A stretch of DNA of 64,000 nt from Bdellovibrionales bacterium RIFOXYD12_FULL_39_22 (GCA_001770205.1 MEQL01000038.1:1-64000), one strand, 5' to 3'. Shown: positions 18,199 through 26,629, numbered from the stretch's first letter. A program made the numbers and translations. Notes: generated by a model from the sequence alone, not told the origin.

Positions 18199-18843
18199 AA
18201 AGGATTTGGTTCTTCGCATTCAAGAGGTAGAAACAGTGGCCCAAGAGTTAATCATGAAATAAGAATTCCGGAATGTCGCCTGGTCGGGGATGATGGACAT
18301 CAGTATGGAATTGTTTCCATGAGTGAAGCATTACGAATTGCAGAGGGCCAAGGATTGGATTTAGTAGAAATTTCCCCAACCGCTACACCACCTCTGGTAA
18401 AGGTAATTGACTACGGTAAATTTAAGTATGAAGCACAAAAAAAGGCCAATGAGGCTAAACAGAAGCAGCTGGTTGTGCAGCTAAAAGAGATTCAACTTAA
18501 ACCTAATATTGAAAAACATGACTTAGAAACCAAGCTTAATCATGCCAAAAAATTTCTCGAAGATGGTGACAAGATAAAGATGGTTATGCAGTTTAGAGGC
18601 CGGGAGATGGCCTACAAAGATGCAGGGATGGAGAAATTTAAGAGCATTCTTGTTTCAGTTGTGGAGATGGGGGCAGTAGTTGAACAAGAACCATTGATGC
18701 AAGGAAATCGCATCATCACTATTTTAGCTCCTGATAAGCAAATTGTTAAAATGGCCCAACAGCGTGCACGCGAGCTGGCACAAAAGAAGGCAGAAGAAAA
18801 GGCCGCACGTCGAGAAGGGAAGCTCAAAAATAATAACGAATAG
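18196..18843 (+). CDS. infC: Translation initiation factor IF-3 (AUU start)
   Basis: From the ATT at 18196 the protein has 215 residues. The N-terminal domain reads NHEIRIPECRLVGDDGHQYG and then SMSEALRIAEGQGLDLVEIS and PPLVKVIDYGKFKYE. The C-terminal domain has VQLKEIQLKPNIEKHDLETK, MVMQFRGREMAYKD and the GNRIITILAP end. The first ATG (18319) would cut away about 40 residues of the conserved N-domain. A basic, lysine-rich tail follows. IF-3 discriminates start codons and prevents subunit association. The order infC-rpmI-rplT is the standard ribosomal operon. Confidence 0.95.
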   Translation: MKGFGSSHSRGRNSGPRVNHEIRIPECRLVGDDGHQYGIVSMSEALRIAEGQGLDLVEISPTATPPLVKVIDYGKFKYEAQKKANEAKQKQLVVQLKEIQLKPNIEKHDLETKLNHAKKFLEDGDKIKMVMQFRGREMAYKDAGMEKFKSILVSVVEMGAVVEQEPLMQGNRIITILAPDKQIVKMAQQRARELAQKKAEEKAARREGKLKNNNE

Positions 18844-18939
18844 GTGCTATTTTCCTTTTACATTTTAGGAAGCTGCTGATATTCATACCAGTCATTGTTT
18901 TATTTTTTGTTAAAAATGTTGATTTTGAGGAGCGGTTTT

Positions 18940-19137
18940 ATGCCAAAAATGAAGACCAAAAGAGCAGCGGCAAAAAGATTTTCTTTCACGGCCACTGGTA
19001 AAGTTAAAAGAAGAAGAAAAGGATTAAGACATATTTTAGAAAAAAGATCTCATAAGTCTAAGAAATTGGCAGGAAGGACAGATTACGTTCACCCAACAGA
19101 TATGGGACGTATGCATAAAATGCTGCCATATGGCTAG
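18940..19137 (+). CDS. rpmI: 50S ribosomal protein L35
   Basis: The 65-residue basic protein begins MPKMKTKRAAAKRFSFTATG and contains KVKRRRKGLRHILEKRSHKS, the L35 signature, ending in MHKMLPYG. The ATG at 18940 has TGAGGAG seven bases upstream; an upstream in-frame TTG would add a non-ribosomal hydrophobic extension. It lies between infC and rplT as usual. The 96-base gap after infC shows no clear terminator. Confidence 0.96.
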   Translation: MPKMKTKRAAAKRFSFTATGKVKRRRKGLRHILEKRSHKSKKLAGRTDYVHPTDMGRMHKMLPYG

Positions 19138-19222
19138 TTAATTATTTTGGTAAAATAACAGAGGCCTGGGCCACAAAGGATCAAAAAAGTCCCCCACGGT
19201 TTCGTTCATAAGGAGACAGTTT

Positions 19223-19567
19223 ATGTCAAGAGTTCGTCGAGGGTTTAAAGCAAGAAGAAGAAGAAATAGACTTTTGAAGTTGGCCAAAGGATTTCACTTT
19301 GATAGAAGAACAAAAGTTCGCCAGGCCGCTACCACCATTTGTCGAGCATTATATTTTTCATATGTTGGCCGCAAGCGTCTAAAGCGCGAGATGCGCTCTA
19401 CCTGGATTATCAGAATTAATGCGGGGGCACGCCTACTTGGTAGTTCATATTCTAAAATGATGTGTGCGATGAAGAAGAACAATTGCCTCATTAATAGAAA
19501 GATGTTGGCAGAAATAGCCGCTACAGATTTTAATGCCTTTCAAGCAATTAATACTTCTCTGAAGTAG
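19223..19567 (+). CDS. rplT: 50S ribosomal protein L20
   Basis: The 114-residue protein is highly basic with the L20 layout: SRVRRGFKARRRRNRLLKLA at the start, then KRLKREMRSTWIIRINAGAR, LGSSYSKMMCAMKKNNCLIN and RKMLAEIAATDFNAF. L20 binds 23S rRNA early in assembly and in many bacteria represses its own operon. It departs from the consensus in places (HFDRRTKVRQAATTICRALY for the second helix), but length and order are normal. AAGGAG lies seven bases before the ATG. Confidence 0.95.
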   Translation: MSRVRRGFKARRRRNRLLKLAKGFHFDRRTKVRQAATTICRALYFSYVGRKRLKREMRSTWIIRINAGARLLGSSYSKMMCAMKKNNCLINRKMLAEIAATDFNAFQAINTSLK

Positions 19568-19604
19568 TAATAGTTGTTTAGTTAATCATTCTTATTATCG
19601 TTGG

Positions 19605-19634
19605 TTGTAAAAAGTTTCGAAATAAGCATATAAT
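19605..19634 (+). promoter_or_regulatory. Promoter immediately before the HD-GYP gene
   Basis: TTGTAA (19605-19610) and a consensus TATAAT (19629-19634) stand 18 bases apart. Transcription should start at about 19641, two bases before the GTG start codon at 19643. No Shine-Dalgarno sequence precedes that GTG, which suggests a leaderless transcript. Confidence 0.6.
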
Positions 19635-19642
19635 ATAAGCTT

Positions 19643-20608
19643 GTGATTGAATCAAATAATTCAGATTTTTATGATGTTGGCCTCTCTATTTTAAAGAGAG
19701 TCAAAAAGACATTGCCATTTGATGTTTACATCAAACGCGCAGAAGACAAGTTTTCTAAAATATTTAATGTAGGAGATGAAGTCGATTGGGAGCGAATTGT
19801 CCAATACGAAAAAAAAGGTGTTAATAGCTTCTATGTAACCAAAAAAGATTATGATCTTTATACTTCCTTCATAGAAAAATTGGGGCAAATACTTATTCAA
19901 AAAAGTGCAACATTTTCTGCTGGAGAGACAACTAGTTTGCTAAAAGAGATGATCAGTTTTGCCGTAAGAGATATTGTGGCAAAGCATAGTGTCGATCAGC
20001 GAGTTGTTCAGACGGCATCGAATGTGGTGCAAAGTTGTGTAGGTAGTCTTAATGACGATCCCCAAGCACTTCTTCGGATTTTGAGTTTGATTTCCTCTAA
20101 AGAGTATGTCGTGAAGCATTCTATTTCGGTGGGAATTTTTTCTATTTTGCTAGCAAAAGGAAGCGGAATCGAAAGTGATAGCGTGCTTAATTTAATAGGA
20201 ATGGGGGCCTTTTTACACGATATTGGGTTGTCACAATTAACTTTTAGTGCAGAAGATAAAGAATCTTTGACCGCTGAGGAGCGCAAGGAGATTTGTCGTC
20301 ACCCGGCGTTGGGGAAGCAGATGTTAGATGGGATTCGTAACGTTAGAAATGAGGTTTCGCAAATTGTTTTACAGCACCACGAGCAACCCAATGGACACGG
20401 TTATCCAAATGGATTGCGAGACGGGGAAATTTATCCTCCGGCCAAGATTGTTGCAATCGCAGATAGTTTCTCGTCACTAATTGAAAATCGGCCATATCGC
20501 AAGGCATTTCCTCCAAAAGAGGCGTTGGAAAAAATGTTCGCTGACGGCCGCAAGTTTGATGGTGCCCTTCTTAGGGCCTTTGAGTCAATCTTGTTCCAAA
20601 AAAAATGA
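19643..20608 (+). CDS. HD-GYP domain protein, probable cyclic di-GMP phosphodiesterase
   Basis: The 321-residue protein has an N-terminal region of about 120 residues without a recognised domain, then an HD-GYP domain. Metal and substrate motifs visible are KHSISVGIFS, GMGAFLHDIGLSQL (HD pair), RHPALGKQML, QIVLQHHEQPNGHGYPNGL (HHExxxGxGYP, the GYP motif), and IVAIADSFSSLIENRPYR. All core residues look intact, so hydrolysis of c-di-GMP is likely. GTG is the start, directly under a consensus -10 box; the next in-frame ATG is far inside. It converges on the protease gene with only a four-base gap. Confidence 0.88.
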   Translation: MIESNNSDFYDVGLSILKRVKKTLPFDVYIKRAEDKFSKIFNVGDEVDWERIVQYEKKGVNSFYVTKKDYDLYTSFIEKLGQILIQKSATFSAGETTSLLKEMISFAVRDIVAKHSVDQRVVQTASNVVQSCVGSLNDDPQALLRILSLISSKEYVVKHSISVGIFSILLAKGSGIESDSVLNLIGMGAFLHDIGLSQLTFSAEDKESLTAEERKEICRHPALGKQMLDGIRNVRNEVSQIVLQHHEQPNGHGYPNGLRDGEIYPPAKIVAIADSFSSLIENRPYRKAFPPKEALEKMFADGRKFDGALLRAFESILFQKK

Positions 20609-20612
20609 AATA

Positions 20613-21467
20613 CTAGTTGTGTTCAATATCGACTAATACTCCATTCTCATAGCGTCGACACTCTCCGTTGGCGCGCATTTCAATGATGCCGCGGATTGGT
20701 AGATCGTCATCATAATCTCTTACGTGTGCAGTTACTTCTCCTTTGGGAATGGTTGGAAGATCTTCATCCGCGCCCTCGCTATACTTGGAAGAGATGGCCT
20801 CTACGTCATATGAATAGAGAGAGCGTTCGTTTATGAAGATACTCATATATGGCTGCATAACGGAAGAGACATAGTAGTTATTTTGATGAGGAAGTCCTAA
20901 AAAGTGTCCTAGTTCATGTAATAGTACGGAGGGGAGATCATAACTGATTCCACTGTCTTTTGTGTCTATGCTATAGCTAAAATCGCGGTAGTTTATAATA
21001 ATGTCGGCATGAATCAATTCGAAATACTCTGAGGCCGATCCACGATTTTTAATTTTTGTAAAGTACTGGGTAACGGCCAGAACATCGGAATCAATATTGG
21101 TAAACCATTTATATGATTTATATACTCCCATTTCTCCATCATAGTAATCATCTATGTTGGCAAAGCTTTTATTGGCGGTGGCGGTAGTAGAAAAGTCGAA
21201 CAATTTATAGTCAGTGATAATGTTGTCCCACTGATCGGCCATTGTCATGATTTGAGTACGTTCATCATCGGAGAAGTCGGATGATATTGATAAGCGAATA
21301 GGAGAGGCGGTTAGCCGCTGGGTAGACCACATTAGTTTGTCATAGTTGGTTATTTTTTGATTTTTATTAAAAGATGGCGCTCCTTTAGCAGAAGTCTCCT
21401 CTTTAAATTGGCAGCCAGTAAGGAAAAAAAACAGAAGTATAACTACTTTTATTAATCCATCACTCAT
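20613..21467 (-). CDS. Matrixin-like zinc metalloprotease lipoprotein
   Basis: The 284-residue protein has a lipoprotein signal (LLFFFLTGC, Cys19). Its catalytic motif is VLLHELGHFLGLPH, zinc ligands His184, His188 and His194 with Glu185 as base, followed by the Met-turn SSVMQPYM (Met204). This HExxHxxGxxH plus Met-turn order is that of metzincins, closest to matrixins. A short tail with an RDYDDDLPIRG segment ends the protein. It would sit on an outer membrane face and may cleave proteins outside the cell. GAGG precedes the ATG by seven bases. Confidence 0.8.
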   Translation of the reverse strand: MSDGLIKVVILLFFFLTGCQFKEETSAKGAPSFNKNQKITNYDKLMWSTQRLTASPIRLSISSDFSDDERTQIMTMADQWDNIITDYKLFDFSTTATANKSFANIDDYYDGEMGVYKSYKWFTNIDSDVLAVTQYFTKIKNRGSASEYFELIHADIIINYRDFSYSIDTKDSGISYDLPSVLLHELGHFLGLPHQNNYYVSSVMQPYMSIFINERSLYSYDVEAISSKYSEGADEDLPTIPKGEVTAHVRDYDDDLPIRGIIEMRANGECRRYENGVLVDIEHN

Positions 21468-21585
21468 ACTATTTCCTCGGATTTGCTAGTATCTATTCGG
21501 TTAACAGAATAAAAACCTTAGGAAAATAATCAGGTATTGACTGGTAGGCAATCTAACTGCCCTTTTTTATAAAAGCTGGCCGATA

Positions 21586-21591
21586 TATAAT
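21586..21591 (+). promoter_or_regulatory. -10 box close to the start of the following gene
   Basis: A consensus TATAAT lies only seven bases before the ATG at 21599. The -35 position is T-rich and unconvincing. No Shine-Dalgarno sequence exists between box and ATG, so the transcript may be leaderless, as proposed for the gene at 19643. Confidence 0.4.
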
Positions 21592-21598
21592 AATATCT

Positions 21599-22474
21599 AT
21601 GCAATTAACCAACTTATCATTTTATTCATTTATTCTGTTTTTTGTTTTGATTTTAATTTTGCCGGCCTGGGCAGATATGGATTTAACGCAAAGAGAGGTT
21701 GATGCTGCAAGGGAGAGAGAAAAAGCGGTGGACGGTAAAAAAATATTGGCCGACTCTTTTTTTGATAGCGCAGCAGACTACTCTCGATTTATTGGCCGAA
21801 TTACGGATCGTGATTTAACTACTAATGTGGTTAAAGTTTGGGCGGAAAATGGAAATGTAAAATTTTTGCGTTCAGGTGATAATCTTTTATTTGCGGTGGC
21901 CTCTCAAAAAGATGATAAACTTTGTCTGGGGTATGTGCGTAGCTCTGAGAAAAATTACTTTGTTATGCACATAAAAAATATCTATGACTGCTGGCAAGCA
22001 GATGATTTTTTTCGTATTGGAATGATGCTTCGTTTTAAGGCCGACATTTTGTCTCAGCGAGTGAAAGAAGCAAGTATTAATCGGCTAATTATTCTGCGAA
22101 AAAGAGAGGATTTTGCCAAACAATTAAATGCAGTAAATCATTTCCTTTGGACCTATGAACAGCAAAAAATTCAAGTGGCCTTAGATTATGATAAAAAAAT
22201 TTTGGAAATGGAGCGAGCAAAGGAGCGGGCCATACAATCATTTCTTTCGCAAAAACAAGATAATATAAAATTGCAGGGGGAGCTTTCTTATCGCTTGGAT
22301 GTGTTGGATAAAGATTTAGAAGATTCAAGAATAGAAAAAATAGAGCTTTTTGCAGATCGTTGGGCCTCTGATTTAGATTTAGGACTACCGGTCCAGACTA
22401 CTCCACAATCTATAGTGCATGGGACATTGGGGGAGCGCAAGTTTGGCGATCGGGCGGGGAAAGACGAAAGATAA
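21599..22474 (+). CDS. Secreted coiled-coil protein of unknown function
   Basis: I do not recognise this 291-residue protein. It has a signal peptide (FILFFVLILILPAWA, cleavage about residue 26), then a charged helix (LTQREVDAAREREKAVDGKK). A small beta-rich domain follows (IGRITDRDLTTNVVKVWAE, LLFAVASQKDDKLCLGYVR, KNIYDCWQADDFFRIGMMLRF). The rest is a long coiled coil (about 165-265) rich in Glu, Lys and Arg. The two cysteines could pair in the periplasm. Its 3' end overlaps the convergent methyltransferase gene by 65 bp. Confidence 0.6.
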   Translation: MQLTNLSFYSFILFFVLILILPAWADMDLTQREVDAAREREKAVDGKKILADSFFDSAADYSRFIGRITDRDLTTNVVKVWAENGNVKFLRSGDNLLFAVASQKDDKLCLGYVRSSEKNYFVMHIKNIYDCWQADDFFRIGMMLRFKADILSQRVKEASINRLIILRKREDFAKQLNAVNHFLWTYEQQKIQVALDYDKKILEMERAKERAIQSFLSQKQDNIKLQGELSYRLDVLDKDLEDSRIEKIELFADRWASDLDLGLPVQTTPQSIVHGTLGERKFGDRAGKDER

Positions 22475-23105
22475 TTGTGCGCTCATCTTGATATTTAATT
22501 TCCATTTTTAGTGCTGTAGCAATCCAAGAAAATGTTTTGGTAGAATAGAAGGCAACGTGAGTTGGATCATTTTTATAATACCAATTCTTAAAGTCGATAT
22601 TATCGTTGTAGATGTCGGTCATTACTCCGAGTATTCCGCCAGGCAGAACAAGGCCGGCCAGAAGATTCCAAGAATTTTTAGGATTTTCAAAGTGTTCGAC
22701 TACTTCCGTGCAGGACACAAAGTCATATTTGCTTTTTAAAGCATCGTGGTCGGGAAAAAAAAGAGGATCATAAATACGCATATTGCAATTTTGTTCCTGT
22801 AGCATTTTTGAAAGGGTAGGGCCCGGCCCACACCCAAAATCTAGTCCGCGGGCATTTGGAAAAAGATAGTGGGATAAAGGAGTAATGATCTGCGAAAGAA
22901 ATTTTCTATATCCATAATCTTCCAGCGAGTTTTGGTGTTGCGCATATCGGTGGTTTTTTTCTTCAGGAGAGATTTGCCACTTAGATAGTAAAAAAATTAG
23001 ATCACATAAATGGCAGCGATGATAGCGGTTATTGAAAAAAGAGGAGTGGTCTGCACTATCACAGAGAGGGCAGTTTTGTGGGCCATTGGAAGTTGGCAGG
23101 TTCAT
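22410..23105 (-). CDS. Class I SAM-dependent methyltransferase with N-terminal zinc-ribbon-like cysteines
   Basis: The 231-residue protein begins with a CPLCD...CHLCD pair of CxxC motifs (about residues 13-37), as in several tailoring methyltransferases. The SAM-binding motif I is GLDFGCGPGPTLSKM, with DFVSCTEVVEHFENP and LLAGLVLPGGILGVMTD as motifs II and III. A late YYKNDPTHVAFYSTKTFSWIA segment resembles that of ubiquinone/sugar-type methyltransferases. Substrate unknown. It starts within the last four bases of the upstream ATP-grasp gene, so the pair is translationally coupled. Confidence 0.82.
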   Translation of the reverse strand: MNLPTSNGPQNCPLCDSADHSSFFNNRYHRCHLCDLIFLLSKWQISPEEKNHRYAQHQNSLEDYGYRKFLSQIITPLSHYLFPNARGLDFGCGPGPTLSKMLQEQNCNMRIYDPLFFPDHDALKSKYDFVSCTEVVEHFENPKNSWNLLAGLVLPGGILGVMTDIYNDNIDFKNWYYKNDPTHVAFYSTKTFSWIATALKMEIKYQDERTIIFRLSPPDRQTCAPPMSHAL

Positions 23106-24061
23106 TGGGCCTTGGTATTTTCTACAATACTGTTGATTAATTTTTTAGCAATGTTGATATTTGTAACTTTTTCTAATAATTCAAACCCTGGAACAAGATT
23201 AACTTCTAAAACATAGTTGCGATTTTTCCAGCGAAGAATGTCTATGCCGGCATAGAAAGCTCCCGAGGCCTTTATTGCTGCTTGAGCTGTTGAAATTAAA
23301 TCGGCAGGAAGTGCTGCAATGTTGTCTTTAATCCCATCTATGAAATGGCCATTGTTGCGAAAATCGTTTGCCCTGTTTTGCTTGGTAATGGCCCCTAAAA
23401 TTTCTTTTTGGGTGAGAAAAATACGATGCTCTTCTCCCCCTTCTAAGTAGGGTTGAATCATAAATTTTTGATCTCTCATCCCCCAAAAAGTTTGCAAGAT
23501 GGATTCCAAAGATTTTTTGCTTTCTAATAGATTAACTCCAATGCCTTTATTTCCACGATTGGCCTTGAGTATATATTTCAAGTTTTGCTTATCAAGTTCA
23601 GGAATGGATGTAATAAAAAGGTTCTGTATTTCGTCTATTAGAGAAGCATCTACTTTCCCGCGAAAAGAAAAGGTAGGAATAATTGGTATCTTGTTTTGAG
23701 AGAGCAGCAAGAATTGATGCATTTTATCACGAGTAGCAACAATGGCATTTATCGGGTTGAAGATCTTGGCCCCTTGTTGGGCCAACCACATGGAGAGCGA
23801 GAGATCAAATTCATCATAGCGAATACCGGTTATACGATTGAGAACCACTAACTCTTTTTGGGCCTTGGAGTTTAGAGTATTATCAAGGAAAAACTGGTGG
23901 TCAAAAGGATTGAGATGAGAAATCTTAATACCTGATTGTGTTGCTTCAGTTATCAGCCTTTGTGCACCATAATAAGAGGGATCTTCGGCCAGTAAAATAA
24001 TTTCCAAAGTAGTAATCTCCGCTAGTTGGGCAGTTTTTGGGGGCCCATTATTTTTCTTCAA
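23102..24061 (-). CDS. ATP-grasp ligase, RimK-like
   Basis: The 319-residue protein shows the RimK-type ATP-grasp arrangement. It has an N-terminal domain (LEIILLAEDPSYYGAQRLI), then FNPINAIVATRDKMHQFLLL where RimK family members have the substrate lid. The ATP-binding core has KYILKANRGNKGIGVNLL, FMIQPYLEGGEEHRIFL and YAGIDILRWKNRNYVLEVNL, the last two holding Mg-binding Glu/Asn residues. Such enzymes join a carboxylate to an amine, as in protein glutamylation or peptide synthesis. The substrate cannot be told from sequence. It is the first gene of a two-gene unit with a methyltransferase. Confidence 0.8.
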   Translation of the reverse strand: MKKNNGPPKTAQLAEITTLEIILLAEDPSYYGAQRLITEATQSGIKISHLNPFDHQFFLDNTLNSKAQKELVVLNRITGIRYDEFDLSLSMWLAQQGAKIFNPINAIVATRDKMHQFLLLSQNKIPIIPTFSFRGKVDASLIDEIQNLFITSIPELDKQNLKYILKANRGNKGIGVNLLESKKSLESILQTFWGMRDQKFMIQPYLEGGEEHRIFLTQKEILGAITKQNRANDFRNNGHFIDGIKDNIAALPADLISTAQAAIKASGAFYAGIDILRWKNRNYVLEVNLVPGFELLEKVTNINIAKKLINSIVENTKAQ

Positions 24062-24150
24062 GTATTTACATTATACGCCGAAAAGATTCAAGAGGATATC
24101 TCATGTTGAGTTTAAAGTTAAAATAAAGTGCCATGAGAGTTAGGAGTTAG

Positions 24151-26163
24151 ATGTTAACTAGTTTTTCAGAATTTAAGTTTTATCAATCCTTTCGTATTCC
24201 AGTTGATGCGTTAGATGAGCTACGCTTTTTGGTGAAAATAAGCGATGGATTGGATAATGGCCAATACATGGCCGATGCGAAATTACTAGACATAAGTGTC
24301 ACAGGATTGGGATTTGCGACCTCGGAGAGGATTTCAGTCGGAGTCGCCTTAGATATTTCTTTGCAATTTAAAAAATACCATCTGGATATTCGTGGAACAG
24401 TTGTTCGGGCGTTTGCCAATATTAACAACGAGACGGAAATTATCTACGGAACGGAATTAGAAGCGGATAAGCAAATTGGCCACTTCTTAGAGCAATATGT
24501 GATGGCGTTTACTCCCAATAGATTAAGAAGTTGCTTGATTGATGCGGCATTAAAAGAGAGATATACCAGGCCAAGTGAAGGCTTTGAAATGTTTTCACTG
24601 CTTCTTAGCCTGTTTAGAGATATTACTCAGATGGGAGATAGTAAGGAGTTTCTGGATAATATGCTGATGGAAGTGGTGCGTATTTTAAATGCGCAGCGTG
24701 CTTCAATTTTTTTGATCAATCCCGATACTAACGAATTAGAGGCCGTTAGCGCGATGGGCGTAGATATTGCGGATTTTAAATTTGATTACAGACTGGGGAT
24801 TGCAGGCTCGGTGTTCACAACAGGAGTCGCTCTTAATGTTGATACGAATACTGATAAAACAAGGTTTAATGGAGATTTTGATAAGCAGAATAATTTTAAA
24901 ACCAATTCTATTATCTGTTATCCTATTTCTAATCGAGAGGATAAAGTAGTTGGCGTAATCCAAGTTTTGAATAAAAAAAATGAAGATCGCTTCACTCTTG
25001 AAGACGAAAAAACCATGAAGGTCTTGTCGTTAGTATTTTCTTCTGTTTTTCACAAATATAGTCCAATGTCAGAAAAATCCATGGTTCGGCGCTTTAGTGC
25101 CCCCTACGATCGCGAGAATGTTATTATTGGGAAGAGTTCATTTGTTACGGAGTTGCGCAAAACCATTGTTAAATTAAAAGATCTAGATTTACCGCTGCTT
25201 GTTTACGGAGAACGAGGTGTTGGAAAATCTCTTTTTGCGCAAATTGTTCACGTGGAAGGAAATCGAGGCCTGAACAAGTGTGATGTTATAGAGTGTCATC
25301 AAAAAGATATTGCAGAAATAGAGCGTCAGCTTTTTGGGTTGGGCGAGCATGCTTCAAAGTTAATAAAATGTCAGAAAGGAACTCTGATTTTAGAGGAAGT
25401 GGAGCATCTTCCGCTGGATCTACAACATCGATTGTATCAAGTAATAAAAAATAACAGCACGGATATTGACGGCATACCTCAGGCAAATGTTCGAATAGTA
25501 GCAACTACAACATCTGATTTGGAGCAAATGGCCATTAGTGGTGATTTTGATAAAGAGCTCTACCATTTTCTTGCCCAATCATATGTGCGTATGGATTCTT
25601 TGAGAAAGAGAACGGAAGATATTGAACCACTGCTTAATTATTTTTTACGCATAGAATGCCAAAAGCATGGCCTGCTTCTAAAGAGCTTTTCAGTGCGGGC
25701 AATTAATAAACTTAAAGAATATGACTGGCCAGGAAATATTAGTGAATTACAAATGTTAATTCAAAGGGTCGTGTCATATAATCCTAAGTTGCATGTTATT
25801 ACCGAGGTAGAGTTGGAGGGCGATGTTGCTCCCCTATTTGACATTGATGCAAAAAAAAGAGTGTTTGGAGATATTAATCATGTCTCCGATAGCAATATTC
25901 CTTTGCGTGATCGCTTATCAATAATAGAAAGAGAGTTGATTATTGCAGAAATAAAAGTTCATTTAGGAAATAAATCTAGGGCCGCCAAAGCACTAGGTAT
26001 TAGTCGAGAAGCTTTACGCAAAAAATTAATGGCCGCAGAAGAATTAGTTGGAAAGCTTGATAAAAATGTCAAATCCAAGCTCGGAGAAATCTCTGATTTT
26101 TCCTTGGATGATCTAGATAGCGAAGATGGTGCTGCGGCGACAAATAAGAAGAAGGCGGCATAA
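24151..26163 (+). CDS. PilZ-GAF-AAA-Fis regulator lacking the sigma-54 contact loop
   Basis: The 670-residue protein has a PilZ-like domain (about 20-125) with DISVTGLGF matching the DxSxxG half of the motif, though no RxxxR is evident. A GAF domain follows (about 150-310). The AAA module has LLVYGERGVGKSLFAQ (Walker A) and TLILEEVEHLPLDLQHRL (Walker B with Glu in place of Asp), and keeps LRKRTEDIEPLLNYFL. A Fis-type helix-turn-helix is near 630 (NKSRAAKALGISREALRKK). Where sigma-54 activators carry GAFTGA there is only LGEHASK, so it probably cannot remodel sigma-54 polymerase and may act as a DNA-binding sensor instead. AGGAG precedes the ATG. Confidence 0.82.
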   Translation: MLTSFSEFKFYQSFRIPVDALDELRFLVKISDGLDNGQYMADAKLLDISVTGLGFATSERISVGVALDISLQFKKYHLDIRGTVVRAFANINNETEIIYGTELEADKQIGHFLEQYVMAFTPNRLRSCLIDAALKERYTRPSEGFEMFSLLLSLFRDITQMGDSKEFLDNMLMEVVRILNAQRASIFLINPDTNELEAVSAMGVDIADFKFDYRLGIAGSVFTTGVALNVDTNTDKTRFNGDFDKQNNFKTNSIICYPISNREDKVVGVIQVLNKKNEDRFTLEDEKTMKVLSLVFSSVFHKYSPMSEKSMVRRFSAPYDRENVIIGKSSFVTELRKTIVKLKDLDLPLLVYGERGVGKSLFAQIVHVEGNRGLNKCDVIECHQKDIAEIERQLFGLGEHASKLIKCQKGTLILEEVEHLPLDLQHRLYQVIKNNSTDIDGIPQANVRIVATTTSDLEQMAISGDFDKELYHFLAQSYVRMDSLRKRTEDIEPLLNYFLRIECQKHGLLLKSFSVRAINKLKEYDWPGNISELQMLIQRVVSYNPKLHVITEVELEGDVAPLFDIDAKKRVFGDINHVSDSNIPLRDRLSIIERELIIAEIKVHLGNKSRAAKALGISREALRKKLMAAEELVGKLDKNVKSKLGEISDFSLDDLDSEDGAAATNKKKAA

Positions 26164-26185
26164 TTATTGACGGATGTGGTAAATA

Positions 26186-26629
26186 TTAATCAGAATCAGG
26201 CATAAATTTTAAATGGATATTTCTCACCTTGGGATCATCGCGGAATTCTGCCAGAAAAATTCCTTGCCAAGTTCCAAGCAATATCTCCCCATTTTCCACG
26301 ATCAAATTCATGGATTGTTGTAGCAAGATGGATTTCATATGAGAGGGGGAGTCGTCAGTTCCTTCGGTGGTGTGGGTAATAAAAGGGAGATTGCGGCCGG
26401 CCAAATGTTTTAAAAAATTTTCAACATCACTAGTTGCATTTCGATCAAAGGCCTCGGAGATCGTAAGAGCGCAACTGGTATGAGGAATAAAAATACAAAG
26501 AAGCCCGGAAGTTCGTTGTTTTTTTGAATCGAAAGCATCTAAATGATGCTTGAGAGTTGATTTTATCAAGGAAGTAATGTTGTAGAAGTTTTCGCCAGTA
26601 GTTTTATATTCAGTAGTAATAAATGCCAT
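26186..26629 (-). CDS. YjbQ/UPF0047 family protein
   Basis: The 147-residue protein has the complete YjbQ signature: SGLLCIFIPHTSCALTISE, NLPFITHTTEGTDDSPSHMK, QSMNLIVENGEILLGTWQGI and FLAEFRDDPKVRNIHLKF. Conserved His and Thr residues (HTS, TEGTDDSPSH) suggest a metal or phosphate site. Some members have weak thiamine phosphate synthase activity, but the true cellular role is unsettled. It lies tail to tail with the PilZ-GAF-AAA gene, 22 bp apart. Confidence 0.9.
   Translation of the reverse strand: MAFITTEYKTTGENFYNITSLIKSTLKHHLDAFDSKKQRTSGLLCIFIPHTSCALTISEAFDRNATSDVENFLKHLAGRNLPFITHTTEGTDDSPSHMKSILLQQSMNLIVENGEILLGTWQGIFLAEFRDDPKVRNIHLKFMPDSD

Noticed and set aside
18191..18262. 23-codon ORF starting at the ATG directly after the infC ribosome site
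   Set aside because: The ribosome site is immediately adjacent, with no spacing, and the IF-3 frame with AUU has the proper distance; a leader peptide role cannot be excluded but has no support.
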